Shown: positions 7,414-18,892, counted from the first letter of the stretch. The stretch is 64,000 bases of DNA from Nocardioides potassii (GCF_021648885.1 NZ_JAKJHZ010000007.1:372001-436000); one strand, 5' to 3'. Notes: generated from the letters alone by a model not told the origin. Numbers and translations: made by a program.

Positions 7414-8649
7414 TCAGCGGCCGAGCTCGTCGCGCCGCCGGGTGAGGTACGCCGCCTCGGCGGAGTTGCCGGCCAGCGCGATCGCGCGGTCGTACGACGC
7501 CCGCGCATCGGCACTGCGGCCGAGCCGGCGGAGCAGGTCGGCCCGGGCGACGTGGAACGCGTGGTAGCCGTCGAGCTGCTCACCGACGGCGTCCACCTGG
7601 GCCAGCGCCACCTGCGGCCCGTCGAGCTCGGCGAGCGCGACCGAGCGGTTGAGCACGACGACCGGTGAGGGGTCGAGCCGGACGAGCTGGTCGTAGAGGG
7701 CCACCACCTGCGACCAGTCGGTGTCGCGGACGTCGCGCGCGTCGGTGTGGACGGCGTTGATCGCGGCGAGGACCTGGTAGCGACCCGGGGCCTCGCCGCT
7801 GGCGAGGCGCTCGCGCACGAGCCGGTGTCCCTCGGCGACCAGTGCCGGGTCCCACGCCCCGCGGTCCTGCTGGTCCAACGTGACGAGCTCGCCGCTGGCA
7901 GAGACCCGGGCCGGGCGACGCGCCTCGATGAGCAGCATCAGCGCGAGCAGCCCAGTCACCTCGCCGTCGTCGGGCAGCAGCTGGCGCGCCAGCCGGGTCA
8001 GGCGCACGGCCTCGCCGGTGAGGTCGGCCCGGACGGGGTCGCTGTGGCCGCCGGTGGGGAGGTAGCCCTCGTTGAACACCAGGTAGAGCACGGCGAGCAC
8101 GCCGGCGACCCGCGCCGGCAGGTCGGCGGCGTCGGGCACCCGGTAGGGGATGCCGGCCGCCTTGATCTTCGCTTTCGCACGGGTGATCCGCTGGGCCATC
8201 GTCGTCTCCTGGACGAGGAAGGCGTGGGCGATCTCGGCGACCGTCAGCCCGCCCACCATCCGCAGGGTCAGCGCGACGCGGGCCTCCATCGCGAGGGCCG
8301 GGTGCGCGCAGGTGAAGAGCATCCGCAGCCGGTCGTCGTCGATCGCGCCGACCGGTTCGGCCGGACCGGAGAGCTGGTCGCTGAGCACCTGCGCCGCCTC
8401 CTCCTTCGCGTCGCGGCGGACCTCGCGTCGTACGCGGTCCAGGGCCTTGTTGCGGGCGGTGGTGGTGAGCCAGCCGCCCGGGTTGGGCGGCACACCGTGG
8501 ACGGGCCAGTGCTCGACGGCGGTGGCGAACGCCTCAGCTGCCGCGTCCTCGGCGACGTCGAGGTCACCGAACCGACGGGCGATCGTGGCGACCACCCGGG
8601 CCCACTCCTCGCGGTGGACCCGGGCGATCGCCTCGTGGACGTCGCTCAC
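7414..8649 (-). CDS. ECF42-type RNA polymerase sigma factor with TPR-like C-terminal extension
   Basis: Residues 1-70 hold sigma region 2 (AEDAAAEAFATAVEHWP), and about 110-165 hold region 4 with the helix-turn-helix GLTVAEIAHAFLVQETTMAQR. The remaining 240 residues are the DUF6596/TPR-like domain that marks ECF42 proteins and replaces a separate anti-sigma factor. The product is 411 residues, against about 180 for simple ECF factors. The GTG start overlaps the stop of the YCII gene by four bases. The pair is a known co-occurrence: a DGPF/YCII protein encoded beside an ECF42 factor. Confidence 0.9.
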   Translation of the reverse strand: MSDVHEAIARVHREEWARVVATIARRFGDLDVAEDAAAEAFATAVEHWPVHGVPPNPGGWLTTTARNKALDRVRREVRRDAKEEAAQVLSDQLSGPAEPVGAIDDDRLRMLFTCAHPALAMEARVALTLRMVGGLTVAEIAHAFLVQETTMAQRITRAKAKIKAAGIPYRVPDAADLPARVAGVLAVLYLVFNEGYLPTGGHSDPVRADLTGEAVRLTRLARQLLPDDGEVTGLLALMLLIEARRPARVSASGELVTLDQQDRGAWDPALVAEGHRLVRERLASGEAPGRYQVLAAINAVHTDARDVRDTDWSQVVALYDQLVRLDPSPVVVLNRSVALAELDGPQVALAQVDAVGEQLDGYHAFHVARADLLRRLGRSADARASYDRAIALAGNSAEAAYLTRRRDELGR

Positions 8650-8978
8650 GCGAGCCCGTCGAACGGACGCACCTCGATCTTGCGGTGGCAGGCCTTCGAG
8701 CCCCCCTCGGCGAGCCGGAGCGCGACGTCGAGGTCGGGCGCCTCGATCACCCAGAACCCGGCGAGGAACTCCTTGGTCTCGGCGAACGGGCCGTCGGTGA
8801 TCGTGGTCTCGCCCGATCGGGCGTCGACCACGGTCGAGGCCTCGAGCCGCTCGAGACCGCCGGCGAAGACCCAGTAGCCGTCCTTCTTCAGCTGGTCGTT
8901 GAACGCCTCGACCGCACCGGGCTCGTCGGCGGGGCCGGGGTTGACGCTGTCGTCGATCACGGAAAGCAGGTAGTGCAT
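8646..8978 (-). CDS. YCII-related (DGPF domain) protein
   Basis: This 110-residue protein starts MHYLLSVIDD and has the family signature TDGPFAETKE in its centre. YCII-fold proteins are small ferredoxin-like dimers; the DGPF subgroup is regularly encoded with ECF42 sigma factors and is thought to act in signal perception or a catalytic side-step. It is first in the unit and overlaps the sigma gene by GTGA, so translation is coupled. No membrane segment is present. Confidence 0.88.
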   Translation of the reverse strand: MHYLLSVIDDSVNPGPADEPGAVEAFNDQLKKDGYWVFAGGLERLEASTVVDARSGETTITDGPFAETKEFLAGFWVIEAPDLDVALRLAEGGSKACHRKIEVRPFDGLA

Positions 8979-9063
8979 GTCGGTCTCCCACCGTCGTCGG
9001 CGCCCCTGCTGGGCGGCCTCTCACGAGTACCACGAACGAGGGTGCGCCGATACGACAGCACGA

Positions 9064-9110
9064 CTGCGCGGTGTCGGTGACGCGTCCCGTACGTCAGGGA
9101 CACCGCGCAG
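9064..9110 (-). terminator. Stem-loop after the P-loop kinase gene
   Basis: CTGCGCGGTGTC (9064-9075) and GACACCGCGCAG (9099-9110) make a perfect 12-bp stem, with TGACG/CGTCA able to pair within the loop. It begins 8 bp beyond the stop of the P-loop gene on the minus strand and lies before the YCII gene. Termination of the kinase-like gene is the likely role. Confidence 0.65.
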
Positions 9111-9117
9111 GGGTCGG

Positions 9118-9654
9118 TCAGGAGGAGACCAGCTCGTCGACCAGCTCGGCAACCGTCCGCGCCGTGTCGAGGCGGACGATCGGGCCGCTGAACCTCGTCA
9201 TCCACTCCTCGTGCAGCGTCCGGCTGCGACCGGGGAAGTCCGGCACCTCGTAGCCGGCCGCCCATGACACGAACTCCTGGTGCGCGGTCTCGAGGTCGCC
9301 GCCGGCGCGGATGCGGTCGCCGTACCGCACCGCCTCCCGGGCGCGCAGGCGCTGCAGACGTACGTCCGGGTCGAGGCTGCAGAAGACGAGCACGTCGACG
9401 TGGTCGAGCAGCGGCTCGCCCCAGCCCATCACCGAGCCGGTGAGCACCCACGCGCGCCGCGGCAGGAACATCTCCTGCATCAGCTCGAGTCGTCGGGCCT
9501 CGTCGCGCTTCTCGACGAATGGCGGGTCCGACGGCACCCAGAAGTAGTCGTCGGTGTCGGCGTGCGGCACCGACCAGCGGTCGGCCAACGCACGGCCGAG
9601 GGTGGTGGTGCCCGAGGCAGTCGCGCCGATGACCAGGACGCGGCACGGTGTCAT
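9118..9654 (-). CDS. Adenylate kinase-like P-loop NTPase
   Basis: The 178-residue protein has the fold signature of small nucleotide or shikimate-type kinases: a P-loop at its N-terminus, an ADTDD acidic motif shortly after, and a helical lid region. The P-loop reads GATASGTTT, so the Walker A lysine is replaced by threonine. I recall related proteins with the same GxxGSGTTT loop, so this may be a family trait. The ATG at 9652-9654 is preferred; an in-frame GTG at 9670-9672 is also possible and would abut the tRNA-derived repeats. No substrate can be named. Confidence 0.7.
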   Translation of the reverse strand: MTPCRVLVIGATASGTTTLGRALADRWSVPHADTDDYFWVPSDPPFVEKRDEARRLELMQEMFLPRRAWVLTGSVMGWGEPLLDHVDVLVFCSLDPDVRLQRLRAREAVRYGDRIRAGGDLETAHQEFVSWAAGYEVPDFPGRSRTLHEEWMTRFSGPIVRLDTARTVAELVDELVSS

Positions 9655-9676
9655 CGAACGGGAGCCGTTCACGTGG

Positions 9677-9934
9677 TGGAGCCTAGGGGACTCGAACCCC
9701 TAACCCCCCGCTTGCGGAACGGCGGAGCCGCTACCCGTAGCGCCCAACGTCGTCTGGAGTGGTGGAGCCTAGGGGACTCGAACCCCTAATCCCCTGCTTG
9801 CGGAACGGCGGAGCCGCTACCCGTAGCGCCCAACGTCGTCTGGAGTGGTGGAGCCTAGGGGACTCGAACCCCTAACCCCCCGCTTGCGGAACGGCGGAGC
9901 CGCTACCCGTAGCGCCCAACGTCGTCTGGAGTGG
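9677..9934 (-). repeat. Three tandem 86-bp units repeating the 3' end of tRNA-Ala
   Basis: Units begin at 9677, 9763 and 9849 with an exact 86-bp period and run into the intact tRNA-Ala at 9935. Each carries the T-arm and acceptor 3' strand of that tRNA (TGGAGCCTAGGGGACTCGAA on the plus strand), then about 50 bp that only loosely resembles the D and anticodon arms. The middle unit has a few substitutions; the other two look identical. The 5' acceptor strand and a proper anticodon loop are missing, so they are not functional tRNAs. They lie immediately downstream in the direction of tRNA transcription. Confidence 0.85.
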
Positions 9935-10007
9935 TGGAGCCTAGGGGACTCGAACCCCTAACCCCCTGCTTGCAAAGCAGGTGCGCTACCAATTGCGCCA
10001 AGGCCCC
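9935..10007 (-). tRNA. tRNA-Ala (anticodon TGC)
   Basis: On the minus strand the gene begins GGGGCCTTGGCGCAATTGG and ends in AGGCTCCA. The acceptor stem GGGGCCT/AGGCTCC pairs with one G-U. The anticodon loop CTTTGCAAG gives TGC, and the T-loop GGTTCGAGTCC is canonical. It is 73 nt, without an encoded CCA. It forms the tRNA-Ile/tRNA-Ala pair commonly found downstream of gyrA in actinobacteria. Confidence 0.97.
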
Positions 10008-10020
10008 GTGTGGTTTCGTG

Positions 10021-10056
10021 ACGGTCGCTGCGCGACCTCCTCAACCAGCGGTCGAG
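10021..10056. repeat. Fragment of the type A/REP family
   Basis: On the minus strand this reads CGCTGGTTGAGGAGGTCGCG followed by CAGCGACC. It shares GGTTGAGG and the short inverted CGCTG/CAGCG arms with the type A repeats but lacks the CTCGAAACC half. It lies between tRNA-Ala and the DLW-39 gene. Confidence 0.5.
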
Positions 10057-10065
10057 CGGAGAGCC

Positions 10066-10191
10066 TCAGGCCTTGTGGACGGTGTCCGTGGCCTCGGCCC
10101 AGAGGGCCTGCTCGTTCTTGCCCTCGTCCATCTTCTTCTTCGCAACCAGCGCCCCGGCCGCGGCCAGGGCGATCAGCAGGAGCTTCTTCAC
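10066..10191 (-). CDS. DLW-39 family small protein
   Basis: A 41-residue protein with a hydrophobic N-terminal helix (residues 3-16), a lysine stop-transfer patch and the conserved ALWAEATD C-terminal motif of the DLW-39 family. These tiny proteins occur in actinobacteria in just this position, between tRNA-Ile and tRNA-Ala downstream of gyrA. The GTG start at 10189-10191 has AGGAG six bases upstream on the minus strand. A single-pass membrane peptide is predicted. Its function is unknown. Confidence 0.85.
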   Translation of the reverse strand: MKKLLLIALAAAGALVAKKKMDEGKNEQALWAEATDTVHKA

Positions 10192-10223
10192 GAGGTCTCC
10201 TCGCAGGTGGAAGGGTGATGGAG

Positions 10224-10297
10224 TGGGCCTAGGAGGACTTGAACCTCCGACCTCTTCCTTATCAGGGAAGCGCTCTAACCGTCTGAGCTATAGGCCC
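10224..10297 (-). tRNA. tRNA-Ile (anticodon GAT)
   Basis: The minus strand begins GGGCCTATAGCTCAGACGG and ends in TAGGCCCA; the acceptor stem GGGCCTA/TAGGCCC is perfect. The anticodon loop CTGATAA gives GAT. The length is 74 nt and CCA is not encoded. It lies downstream of gyrA and DUF3566. Confidence 0.97.
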
Positions 10298-10330
10298 GCA
10301 TGTGCCGCGCTGCGGCGACGCCGAAGATTA

Positions 10331-10346
10331 CCTGACCGCGGTCAGG
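10331..10346. promoter_or_regulatory. Perfect 16-bp palindrome between tRNA-Ile and the DUF3566 gene
   Basis: CCTGACCGCGGTCAGG is fully self-complementary with no loop. It lies 18 bp beyond the DUF3566 stop and about 35 bp before the 5' end of the tRNA-Ile gene. It could be an operator for the tRNAs or part of a weak terminator after gyrA-DUF3566. The missing loop argues for protein binding. Confidence 0.45.
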
Positions 10347-10364
10347 CGGTGCGAATCGAGGGGG

Positions 10365-10925
10365 TCACTTCTCGTCCTCGGCGAGCGTGACCTCGATGCC
10401 GCCGAGGAGCGCGGCGGCCAGGTTGTAGAGGAACGCCGTCAGCGTGGCGATCGCCGTCAGCAGGATCACGTCGATCACCGACACGATCAGCGTGAAGCCC
10501 AGCACCCGCGACATGCCGACGTAGTCGGTGACGTCGAAGCTGGAGTTGCCGCTGTCGCCCTCGACGATGCTGGCGACGGCGGAGTTGATCGAGTCCCACA
10601 CACCGGCGGCGCCGAGCACCGACCACACCATGAAGATCGCCACGAAGGTGACGACGCCGAACGCGACCGACAGCAGGAACGACGTCTTCATCACCGACCA
10701 GGGGTCGATGCGGGTCAGCCGCAGGCGCGCCCGGCGGGGCTGGCGACCCGACGCCCGTGAGGCGCGGCGCCCGCGCGGCGACCCGGTCGCGGCGTTGGCG
10801 CGGTGCTCCTGCGCGGCGTTGGACATGGTGTCCTGGAGCCGCTCGGTCAGGGAGCGCCGCGCCGGCTGCTGCGCGGTCGGCGTGCGCCGGGCGGTGTCAC
10901 CACCGGGTGCGGTGCGGTCCGACAT
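10365..10925 (-). CDS. DUF3566 family transmembrane protein
   Basis: This 186-residue protein has a long Ser/Arg-rich cytoplasmic head (1-75), two hydrophobic regions (about 82-106 and 140-173) and a short acidic tail. The conserved LRLTRIDPWSVMKTSF segment just before the first helix is the DUF3566 hallmark. It starts 3 bp after the gyrA stop and is almost certainly co-transcribed with gyrA, as in Mycobacterium and Streptomyces. The function is unknown in all genomes I recall. Confidence 0.9.
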   Translation of the reverse strand: MSDRTAPGGDTARRTPTAQQPARRSLTERLQDTMSNAAQEHRANAATGSPRGRRASRASGRQPRRARLRLTRIDPWSVMKTSFLLSVAFGVVTFVAIFMVWSVLGAAGVWDSINSAVASIVEGDSGNSSFDVTDYVGMSRVLGFTLIVSVIDVILLTAIATLTAFLYNLAAALLGGIEVTLAEDEK

Positions 10926-10928
10926 GGA

Positions 10929-13664
<2,736 letters not shown>

Positions 13665-13720
13665 GTCTGTCTCCTACGTTCTATCGATGTCTAGGGCTGG
13701 TCGTAGATGCGGCTAGCGAC

Positions 13721-15931
13721 CTAGATATCGAGGAAGCGGACGTCCTTGGCGTTGCGCTGGATGAAGGAGCGACGCTGCTCGACGTCCTCACCCATGAGGA
13801 TCGAGAAGATCTCGTCGGCCTGGGCGGCGTCCTCGAGGGTGACCTGCTTCATCAGGCGGGCGTCGGGGTCCATCGTGGTCTCCCACAGCTCGTCGGCGTT
13901 CATCTCGCCGAGACCCTTGTAGCGCTGGACCGGGTTCTCCTTGGGCAGCTTCTTGCCCTGCGCCTGGCCGTCGGCGAGCAGCGCGTCGCGCTCGGCGTCG
14001 GAGTAGACGAACTCGTGGTCGGCCGGCTTGTTCCAGCGCAGGCGGTAGAGCGGGGGTTGGGCCATGTAGACGTAGCCGTGCTCGATGAGCGGCTTCATGA
14101 AGCGGAAGAGCAGCGTCAGCAGCAGCGTGTTGATGTGGTGGCCGTCGACGTCGGCGTCGGCCATCATCACGACCTTGTGGTAGCGCAGCTTCTCGAGGTT
14201 GAACTCCTCGTGGATGCCGGTGCCGAGGGCGGAGATGATCGCCTGGACCTCGGTGTTGGCGAGCACCTTGTCGATGCGCGCCTTCTCGACGTTGAGGATC
14301 TTGCCGCGGATCGGGAGGATCGCCTGGATGCGGGGGTCGCGACCCTGGCGCGCGGAGCCACCGGCCGAGTCGCCCTCGACGATGAAGACCTCGCACTCCT
14401 CGGGGTTGGTCGACTGGCAGTCGCTGAGCTTGCCCGGAAGGCCACCGCCGCCGAGCAGGCCCTTGCGCCCGCGCGCCAGCTCGCGCGCCTTGCGGGCAGC
14501 GATCCGGGCGTTGGCCGCGGCCTGCGACTTGCGGACGATCTCCTTGCCCTCGGCCGGGTTCTGCTCGAGCCAGGCACCGAGCTGGTCGTTCATGATCCGC
14601 TGGGTGAAGCCCTTGGCCTCGGTGTTGCCGAGCTTGGTCTTGGTCTGGCCCTCGAACTGCGGCTCGCCCAGCTTGATCGAGATGATGGCGGTCAGGCCCT
14701 CGCGGATGTCGTCACCCGAGACCCGGTCCTCCTTCTTCTTGATCAGGCCCCACTCCTCACCCCAGTTGTTGACCAGCGAGGTGAGGGAGGCGCGGAAGCC
14801 CTCCTCGTGCGTGCCGCCCTCGTGGGTGTTGATGTTGTTGGCGAAGGTGTGGACCGACTCGGTGTAGGAGGTGTTCCACTGCATCGCGACCTCGAGGCTC
14901 ATGTGCTGGCCGCTCGCACCTTCGGCGGTCTCCGCCTCGAACGAGATGACGCTGGCGTTGGCCGGCGTCTTGCGGCGGTTGAGGTGCTCGACGTAGTCGA
15001 CGAGGCCGCGGTCGTACTTGAAGACCTGCTCGAGCCCGCCGCCCTCGGCGCGCTTGATCGCGTCGTGGCCGGCGTTGTCGACCGCGTTGTCGATGGTGTC
15101 GTCCTCGACGGCGTCCACACGTGAGTCCGCGTCGGCGCGCTCGTCGCGGATGACGAACTCGACGCCCTTGTTGAGGAACGCCATCTCGCGCAGGCGCGAG
15201 GTGATGGTCTCGAGGCTGTAGTCGGTGTGCTCGAAGATGTCGGGGGAGGCGTACCACGTCACGGTCGTGCCGGTGCCCTCTCCCGGCTCGAGCGGGCGGA
15301 CCTGCTCGAGGTCGGCGTCGGGGACGCCGAGCTGGAAGGACTGGCGCCACAGGTGACCGCGGTTCTTCACCTCGGCGACCAGGCGCGTCGAGAGCGCGTT
15401 GACGACCGAGACGCCGACACCGTGCAGACCGCCGGACACCTTGTAGCCGCCGCCGCCGAACTTGCCGCCGGCGTGGAGCATCGTCAGCGCCATCGTGAGC
15501 GCCGGCATCTCCTGCCCGGGAGCGGTGTCGGTCGGGATGCCGCGACCGTTGTCCTCGACCCGGACGCCGCCGTCCTCCTGGAGCGTGAGCACGATCCGCG
15601 TCGCGTAGCCCGCGAGGGCCTCGTCGACACCGTTGTCCACGATCTCCCACACCAGGTGGTGCAGGCCGCGCTCGCCGGTCGAGCCGATGTACATGCCGGG
15701 GCGCTTGCGCACCGCCTCGAGGCCCTCGAGGACCGTGATCGCCGAGGCGTCGTACTCGGTGCCCTCGTCGACGGCGGTCGACGAGCGCTTCGTCGTGGCC
15801 TCCTCGACGGCGTCCTCCACCGACTGGGCCAGGGCCTCGGCGCGCTCTGCTTCAGAGGGGGCGTCGGCGGGCTGTGCTGGTGGAGCGGAGTCGCTGGTCG
15901 GGGTGGTGTTCTCGACGTTGTCTTCGCTCAA
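13721..15931 (-). CDS. gyrB: DNA gyrase subunit B
   Basis: The GHKL ATPase motifs ([17 protein letters not shown]), the transducer region, and the TOPRIM motifs ([20 protein letters not shown]) are all present. The TTG at 15929-15931 was chosen because GAAGAAGG sits eight bases upstream; an ATG nine codons earlier has no ribosome-binding site. This gives 736 residues including a 60-residue Glu/Ala/Ser-rich N-terminal extension ahead of the usual [12 protein letters not shown] start. GyrB is normally about 650-700 residues, so the extension deserves proteomic confirmation. It is followed by gyrA. Confidence 0.95.
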   Translation of the reverse strand: MSEDNVENTTPTSDSAPPAQPADAPSEAERAEALAQSVEDAVEEATTKRSSTAVDEGTEYDASAITVLEGLEAVRKRPGMYIGSTGERGLHHLVWEIVDNGVDEALAGYATRIVLTLQEDGGVRVEDNGRGIPTDTAPGQEMPALTMALTMLHAGGKFGGGGYKVSGGLHGVGVSVVNALSTRLVAEVKNRGHLWRQSFQLGVPDADLEQVRPLEPGEGTGTTVTWYASPDIFEHTDYSLETITSRLREMAFLNKGVEFVIRDERADADSRVDAVEDDTIDNAVDNAGHDAIKRAEGGGLEQVFKYDRGLVDYVEHLNRRKTPANASVISFEAETAEGASGQHMSLEVAMQWNTSYTESVHTFANNINTHEGGTHEEGFRASLTSLVNNWGEEWGLIKKKEDRVSGDDIREGLTAIISIKLGEPQFEGQTKTKLGNTEAKGFTQRIMNDQLGAWLEQNPAEGKEIVRKSQAAANARIAARKARELARGRKGLLGGGGLPGKLSDCQSTNPEECEVFIVEGDSAGGSARQGRDPRIQAILPIRGKILNVEKARIDKVLANTEVQAIISALGTGIHEEFNLEKLRYHKVVMMADADVDGHHINTLLLTLLFRFMKPLIEHGYVYMAQPPLYRLRWNKPADHEFVYSDAERDALLADGQAQGKKLPKENPVQRYKGLGEMNADELWETTMDPDARLMKQVTLEDAAQADEIFSILMGEDVEQRRSFIQRNAKDVRFLDI

Positions 15932-16212
15932 GGCGCAGCCTTCTTCCCATCGCCCCATCGGGCGCTCGACATGAGTCGAGTCGCTTGCTGTTGCCACGGC
16001 AACCACGCGTGCGACTCGTGCTCCCATACTACCGGTCAGGGGCCCCACAACGAAGCACCCGCCCCGCGGATGGGGTCGATCTGCGGAAAATTCGGCCCTC
16101 AGGGGCATCAAGAGGCCGGTTCAGAGCGCCGAACAGGGGGGTCGGTGGGTCCCCCTACCGGCGAGAGGCCCGCAGAACGGCAGATCCGGCCTCCCGGCGT
16201 CGGACCGTCCGC
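15932..16212 (-). promoter_or_regulatory. gyrB upstream region
   Basis: This 281-bp gap has no gene. A TAGTAT hexamer on the minus strand at 16025-16030 could be the gyrB -10 element, with a weak TCGTTG about 16 bases upstream. The rest is G+C-rich with short G/C runs. Supercoiling-sensitive promoters are expected here from other bacteria, but nothing specific can be proven by eye. Confidence 0.35.
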
Positions 16213-16782
16213 CTATCCGTAGGTGTCGCGGGGACCTCGCCCGTCGCGGCTCGACAACCGCCCCTTGGTCCACGTCGGCAGGTGGGGGCCGAGCACCTCG
16301 ATCACCGTCACGGTCCCGTGGCCGAGGTCCTCGTTGAGGCGTCGTACGACGCTCGGGGCCAGCAGCTTCAGCTGCGTGGCCCAGGCGGTGGAGTCCGTGC
16401 GGACGACGAGCCGGCCGTCGTCGAACGACTCCGGGGTGCAGTGGTCGGCGACCTCCTGGCCGACGAGCTCGGCCCACCGGCCGAAGACGCCCTGCACCTT
16501 GAGGTCGACCTCCCACCCCTGGTGGGCGATCAGCCGGCCCATCGCGTCGTCGAGGAGCTGCGGGTCGCGGTCGTCCGGCCGCGCGCCGGACGACGTGGTC
16601 GTCGTACGACGCCGGGGCGGGCCCGTCCTCCTGCGAGGTACGGATCCCGGGCTGGCCGCCGCGGCCCGCGCGGCAGCCCGCGCCAGGTCGAGGCCGTCGG
16701 CCCGGTGCTCGGGTGCCGGCGGGGTCTCGGTCTCCCGGGTGTTCTCGGCGTCCTCGGCCTCGGGCCGGTCGTCACTCGTCAC
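16213..16782 (-). CDS. DUF721/DciA-like protein
   Basis: DUF721 proteins include DciA, which helps load the replicative helicase in bacteria without DnaC/DnaI. The 189-residue product has a disordered, Arg/Thr/Pro-rich N-terminal half (1-75) and the conserved domain at about 78-175, with the W-x-x-LVG motif ([14 protein letters not shown]) and the STAWATQL strand. The start overlaps the end of recF by 11 bp, indicating translational coupling. The position between recF and gyrB is standard in actinobacteria. A helicase-loading role is inference from the family. Confidence 0.88.
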   Translation of the reverse strand: MTSDDRPEAEDAENTRETETPPAPEHRADGLDLARAAARAAAASPGSVPRRRTGPPRRRTTTTSSGARPDDRDPQLLDDAMGRLIAHQGWEVDLKVQGVFGRWAELVGQEVADHCTPESFDDGRLVVRTDSTAWATQLKLLAPSVVRRLNEDLGHGTVTVIEVLGPHLPTWTKGRLSSRDGRGPRDTYG

Positions 16783-17917
16783 GGGTCACCCGGCCGTCGG
16801 CGACGAGGAACCGGACCCCCTGGAGGGAGGCCGGCACGTCGGCGGCCACCGCAGCGGTGACCAGCACCTGCTCGGCACCGGCGACGAGGCCGGCGAGCTG
16901 CGTGCGTCGTTCGGCGTCGAGCTCGGCGAAGACGTCGTCGAGCACGAGGATCGGGTCGTCGCCGTCGGCGCGCAGCAGGTCGTACGACGCCAGCCGGAGC
17001 GCGAGCGCGAACGACCACGACTCCCCGTGCGAGGCGTACCCCTTGACCGGCAGCCGCAGGTCGTCCGGACCGGACCCGGTGCCGAGCGTGAGGAGCAGCT
17101 CGTCGCGGTGCGGCCCGACGAGGGAGATGCCGCGGTCGAGCTCCTCCCGGCGCCTGCTCGCGATCGCGTCGAGGAGCGCCTGCTGCAGGTCGGTCGGCGA
17201 GGTCAGGTCGATGCTCGCCTTGTACTCGAGGTCGGCGTCGTCGCGGCTCGCGCCGCGGGCGACCGCCTCGTAGGCCTTGCCGAGGTAGGGGCGCAGGTCG
17301 TCGACGAGCTGGAGCCGCGCGCCGAGGATCTCGGCACCGACGCGCGCGAGGTTGTCGTCCCAGATCTCGAGGGTCGCCATCGCGGCGTCGCGCGAGGAGC
17401 CCCGCGCGACACCGGCGGTCTTGAGCAGGCTGTTGCGCTGCCTGAGGATGCGGTCGTAGTCCGAGCGCACCCCGGCCAGCCGCGGCGTGCGCAGCACGAG
17501 CAGGTCGTCGAGCATCTTGCGCCGGTCGGACGGGTCGCCCTTGACCAGCGTGAGGTCGTCCGGGGCGAAGACGACCGTGCGCACCAGGCCGACGATCTCG
17601 CGCGGGCGGGGGAGGGGAGAGCGGTTGATCCGGGCGCGGTTGGCACGACCGGGGTTGAGCTCGACCTCGAGCAGGGCCGTCCGCCCCTCCTTGACCACCG
17701 ACGCGCGGACGATCGCCTGGTCGGCGCCGGCCCGCACGAGCGGTGCGTCGGTGGCGACGCGGTGCGACGACAGCCGGGACAGGTAGTCGATCGCCTCGAC
17801 GAGGTTGGTCTTGCCCTGGCCGTTGCGGCCGATGAACGCCGTCGCGCCCGGCTCCAGCGCGACGTCGACGTCGGCGTACGAGCGGAAGTCGTGGAGGGTC
17901 AGGTGCGCGACGTGCAC
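16772..17917 (-). CDS. recF: DNA replication and repair protein RecF
   Basis: RecF is an SMC-like ATPase that helps load RecA at gaps and stalled forks. Visible motifs are Walker A GRNGQGKT (30-37), the ABC-type signature region [10 protein letters not shown] and Walker [13 protein letters not shown]. The 381-residue length is typical. The gene begins directly after gnd and overlaps the DUF721 gene. The [14 protein letters not shown]-terminus confirms the start. Confidence 0.97.
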   Translation of the reverse strand: MHVAHLTLHDFRSYADVDVALEPGATAFIGRNGQGKTNLVEAIDYLSRLSSHRVATDAPLVRAGADQAIVRASVVKEGRTALLEVELNPGRANRARINRSPLPRPREIVGLVRTVVFAPDDLTLVKGDPSDRRKMLDDLLVLRTPRLAGVRSDYDRILRQRNSLLKTAGVARGSSRDAAMATLEIWDDNLARVGAEILGARLQLVDDLRPYLGKAYEAVARGASRDDADLEYKASIDLTSPTDLQQALLDAIASRRREELDRGISLVGPHRDELLLTLGTGSGPDDLRLPVKGYASHGESWSFALALRLASYDLLRADGDDPILVLDDVFAELDAERRTQLAGLVAGAEQVLVTAAVAADVPASLQGVRFLVADGRVTRDE

Positions 17918-18892
17918 TTAGCTCTCGCCGGGCTCCGCGTCGTCGCCCGCGCCGGCCTTCTTCGACGTCTCCGACTGCTCGGCGCCGGCCTGGCCCTCGG
18001 CGTCGCCGCCCTTGGGTGCGGACGACCGGACGGCGTGGCCCCCGAACTGGTTGCGCATCGCCGCGACGGCCTTCATGGTCGGGGAGTCGTCCTGCTGGGA
18101 GACGAACCGTGCGTAGAGCGCCGCGGTGATCGCGGGCGTCGCGACGCCGTGCTCGATACCGGCCTCGACGGTCCACCGGCCCTCGCCCGAGTCGGCCGCG
18201 TAGCCGGCGATCTTGCTGAGCCCCGGGTCCTCGTCGAGCGCGTTGACCATGAGGTCGAGCAGCCAGGACCGGATGACGGTGCCCTCGCGCCAGGAGCGGA
18301 AGACCTCGGTGACGTTGTCGGTGAGGTCGGCCTTGTCGAGCAGCTCCCAGCCCTCGGCGTAGGCCTGCATGATCGCGTACTCGATGCCGTTGTGGACCAT
18401 CTTGCTGAAGTGGCCGGCGCCGACCGAGCCTGCGTGGACCGACCCGAAGTCACCCTCGGGCTTCAGCGCGTCGAAGGCCTCCTGCACCTTGGCGATGTCG
18501 TCGGCGTCGCCGCCGTACATCAGGGCGTAGCCGTTCTCGAGGCCCCACACTCCACCGGAGACGCCGCAGTCGACGTAGCCGATGCCCTTCTCGGCGAGCA
18601 GCTCGGCGTTGGCGATGTCGTCGGTCCAGCGGGAGTTGCCGCCGTCGACGACCACGTCGCCCTCGCCGAGCAGGCCGGCGAGCTCCTTGACCGTCGCGCG
18701 GGTCGGGTCTCCAGAGGGGACCATCACCCACACCACCTTGGGGCTCGGCAGCGCCTCGACGAGCGCCTCGAGCGAGTCGACGTCACTGACGTCGGGGTTG
18801 CGGTCGAAGCCGACCACGGTGAGTCCCGCGCGACGCATGCGCTCGCGCATGTTGCCGCCCATCTTGCCGAGCCCGATCAGTCCGATGTCCAT
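17918..18892 (-). CDS. gnd: 6-phosphogluconate dehydrogenase, decarboxylating (short GndA type)
   Basis: It converts 6-phosphogluconate to ribulose 5-phosphate and CO2, producing NAD(P)H. The Rossmann loop GLGKMGGNM is at 7-15 and the substrate region contains CGVSGG and GHFSKMVHNGIEY, the latter with the catalytic Lys. At 324 residues it is the short form, about 150 residues smaller than the dimeric Gnd of enterobacteria. The last 35 residues are an Ala/Gly/Glu-rich disordered tail. A gnd gene between dnaN and recF is a typical actinobacterial arrangement. Confidence 0.93.
   Translation of the reverse strand: MDIGLIGLGKMGGNMRERMRRAGLTVVGFDRNPDVSDVDSLEALVEALPSPKVVWVMVPSGDPTRATVKELAGLLGEGDVVVDGGNSRWTDDIANAELLAEKGIGYVDCGVSGGVWGLENGYALMYGGDADDIAKVQEAFDALKPEGDFGSVHAGSVGAGHFSKMVHNGIEYAIMQAYAEGWELLDKADLTDNVTEVFRSWREGTVIRSWLLDLMVNALDEDPGLSKIAGYAADSGEGRWTVEAGIEHGVATPAITAALYARFVSQQDDSPTMKAVAAMRNQFGGHAVRSSAPKGGDAEGQAGAEQSETSKKAGAGDDAEPGES

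Noticed and set aside
9673..9934. CRISPR-like array of three regular repeats
   Set aside because: The whole 86-bp unit repeats without unique spacers, and each unit contains tRNA-Ala sequence. It is a tandem duplication, and no cas gene is near.
9673..9934. Three additional tRNA-Ala genes
   Set aside because: The 5' acceptor strand and a proper anticodon stem-loop are missing in all three; only the 3' third matches.
9280..10218. Reading frames with VEPRGLEPLTP and GDSNP-type peptides
   Set aside because: These are translations of tRNA 3' ends read antisense, a familiar false annotation.
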